A stretch of DNA of 64,000 nucleotides from assembly GCA_005885555.1 (NCBI GenBank), contig VAWN01000027.1, positions 44,218 to 108,217 of the forward strand. Reading direction: 5' to 3'. Of this stretch, positions 63,218 to 64,000 are shown in pieces. Within the stretch, counting starts at the first letter, position 1; the number at the start of each line of letters is the position of its first letter. The position numbers and the translations under genes were made by a program. This DNA comes from Actinomycetota bacterium. Lineage in GTDB: Bacteria; Actinomycetota; Actinomycetes; Mycobacteriales; Micromonosporaceae. The notes under the pieces were generated by a model. The model was not told the DNA's origin and searched no databases. It was given only the letters and a program-made list of their open reading frames with translations.

Positions 63218-64000
63218 GGCCGCCGGCGCGCTGGATCCGACGGGTGCTGCTCGCTCCGCTCGCCATCGTCGTCGCGCTGGGGCTCGCCGCCACGGCGCCG
63301 GTGTGGGTGCTGCTGACCGTCGCGCTGTCGCCGTTCACGCCGGGCCGGCTGCGGCCGCTGCGGCTGCTCTGGCTGGCCACGGTGTACCTGCTCGTCGAGG
63401 CGTACGTGCTGATCGAGCTGTTCGGCCTGTGGCTGGTCTCCGGGTTCGGCGCGAAGGTGCGCGGGCCGGCGTTCCAGCGGGTGCACTACCGGCTGTGCGG
63501 TGCGGTACTGCGTTTCCTGTACCGGCAGGCGCGGTGGGTACTGCGGCTGACGGTACGCATCGAGGGCACCGACCCGGACTCCGCACCGCGGGACCGCCCG
63601 CTGCTGGTACTGTGCCGGCACGCCGGACCGGGCGACTCGTTCCTGCTCGCCCACGCGCTCATCAACTGGTACGACCGGGAACCGCGCATCGTGCTCAAGG
63701 AGTCCCTGCAGTGGGATCCCGCGATCGACGTGCTGCTGAACCGGCTGCCGAGCACCTTCATCGGACGCGACGACCGGACCGACACCGAGGAACGCATCGG
63801 CACCCTCGCCGCGCGGCTCGACGGCAACGACGCGTTCGTCATCTTCCCGGAGGGCGCCAACTTCACCCCCCGCCGGTGGAACCGGGCGATCGTCCGGCTG
63901 CACGCGCTCGGGCTGCACCGGTTGGCGCGTAAGGCGGAAGCGATGCGCAATGTGCTGCCGCCGCGCCCCGGCGGGGTACTGGCCGCGCTGGACTCGGCGC
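63214..64000 (+). CDS. PlsC-family acyltransferase, cut by the window end
   Basis: TTG 63214 overlaps the patatin stop (TTGA), with AAGGA 10 nt upstream; the frame is open to the last base (about 262 residues). Two to three hydrophobic segments at the N-terminus precede an acyltransferase domain with HX4D motif RHAGPGD and FPEGANF. It probably acylates a glycerolipid or related acceptor. The 4-nt overlap couples it to the patatin. Confidence 0.85.
   Translation, partial: MRPPARWIRRVLLAPLAIVVALGLAATAPVWVLLTVALSPFTPGRLRPLRLLWLATVYLLVEAYVLIELFGLWLVSGFGAKVRGPAFQRVHYRLCGAVLRFLYRQARWVLRLTVRIEGTDPDSAPRDRPLLVLCRHAGPGDSFLLAHALINWYDREPRIVLKESLQWDPAIDVLLNRLPSTFIGRDDRTDTEERIGTLAARLDGNDAFVIFPEGANFTPRRWNRAIVRLHALGLHRLARKAEAMRNVLPPRPGGVLAALDSA

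Overview
The window is about 64 kb of very GC-rich DNA (GC at most third codon positions) from an actinomycete. Markers are MtrA-MtrB-LpqB, a BldC-type regulator, the fused Kgd 2-oxoglutarate enzyme, an Rv3235-like gene next to secA, DUF6912, DUF6104 and DUF3052 proteins, many GTG/TTG starts and leaderless -10 boxes. The overall picture fits Micromonosporaceae or a near relative; this is an inference from gene content, not a database match. I saw no tRNA, rRNA, transposase, phage gene or CRISPR array, so this reads as core chromosome.

Layout. 1-4.5 kb: mannose metabolism operon (manB, Trm112-like, SIS isomerase-like, CDF transporter, manA). 4.8-6.3 kb: ahcY with a structured leader and a strong terminator. 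6.6-12.8 kb: peptide ABC transporter in the unusual order C-A-B-D-F. 12.8-20 kb: RDD and SpoIIM-like proteins, then a minus-strand MoxR/DUF58/DUF4350/DUF4129/membrane-protein operon. 20.2-25.1 kb: mtrA-mtrB-lpqB-comF. 25.3-30.5 kb: hpf, a Ca2+/H+ antiporter, and a thiol reductase between two double-GNAT genes. 30.6-38.6 kb: secA, Rv3235-like, bldC, DUF6912, a membrane protein, pruA and small membrane proteins. 38.4-44.3 kb: DUF6104, kgd and an ABC-2 exporter. 44.4-48.8 kb: LLM oxidoreductase, DUF3052, an olsB-olsA-like ornithine-lipid pair, DUF4097 and PadR. 48.9-54.7 kb: a two-component system with an HtrA protease and a secreted subtilase carrying six fascin-like repeats. 54.8-57.9 kb: glpK and catalase. 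58-64 kb: an unusual cassette of a multidomain M50 metalloprotease, a DUF2180-like Cys-rich protein, a protein joining a RiPP-leader-like N-terminus to calcium-loop repeats, a patatin and an acyltransferase cut by the window end.

The most unusual signals are: (1) repeats built on GAGCGNAGCGA that, at three intra-operon junctions, form tiny bridge cistrons with 4-nt start/stop overlaps on their neighbours; (2) the M50/DUF2180/leader-EF-hand cassette; (3) strong over-representation of the palindrome GGTACC; (4) an 11-bp direct-repeat operator shared by the response regulator gene and htrA; (5) a repeat copy that removes the start of a membrane-protein gene.
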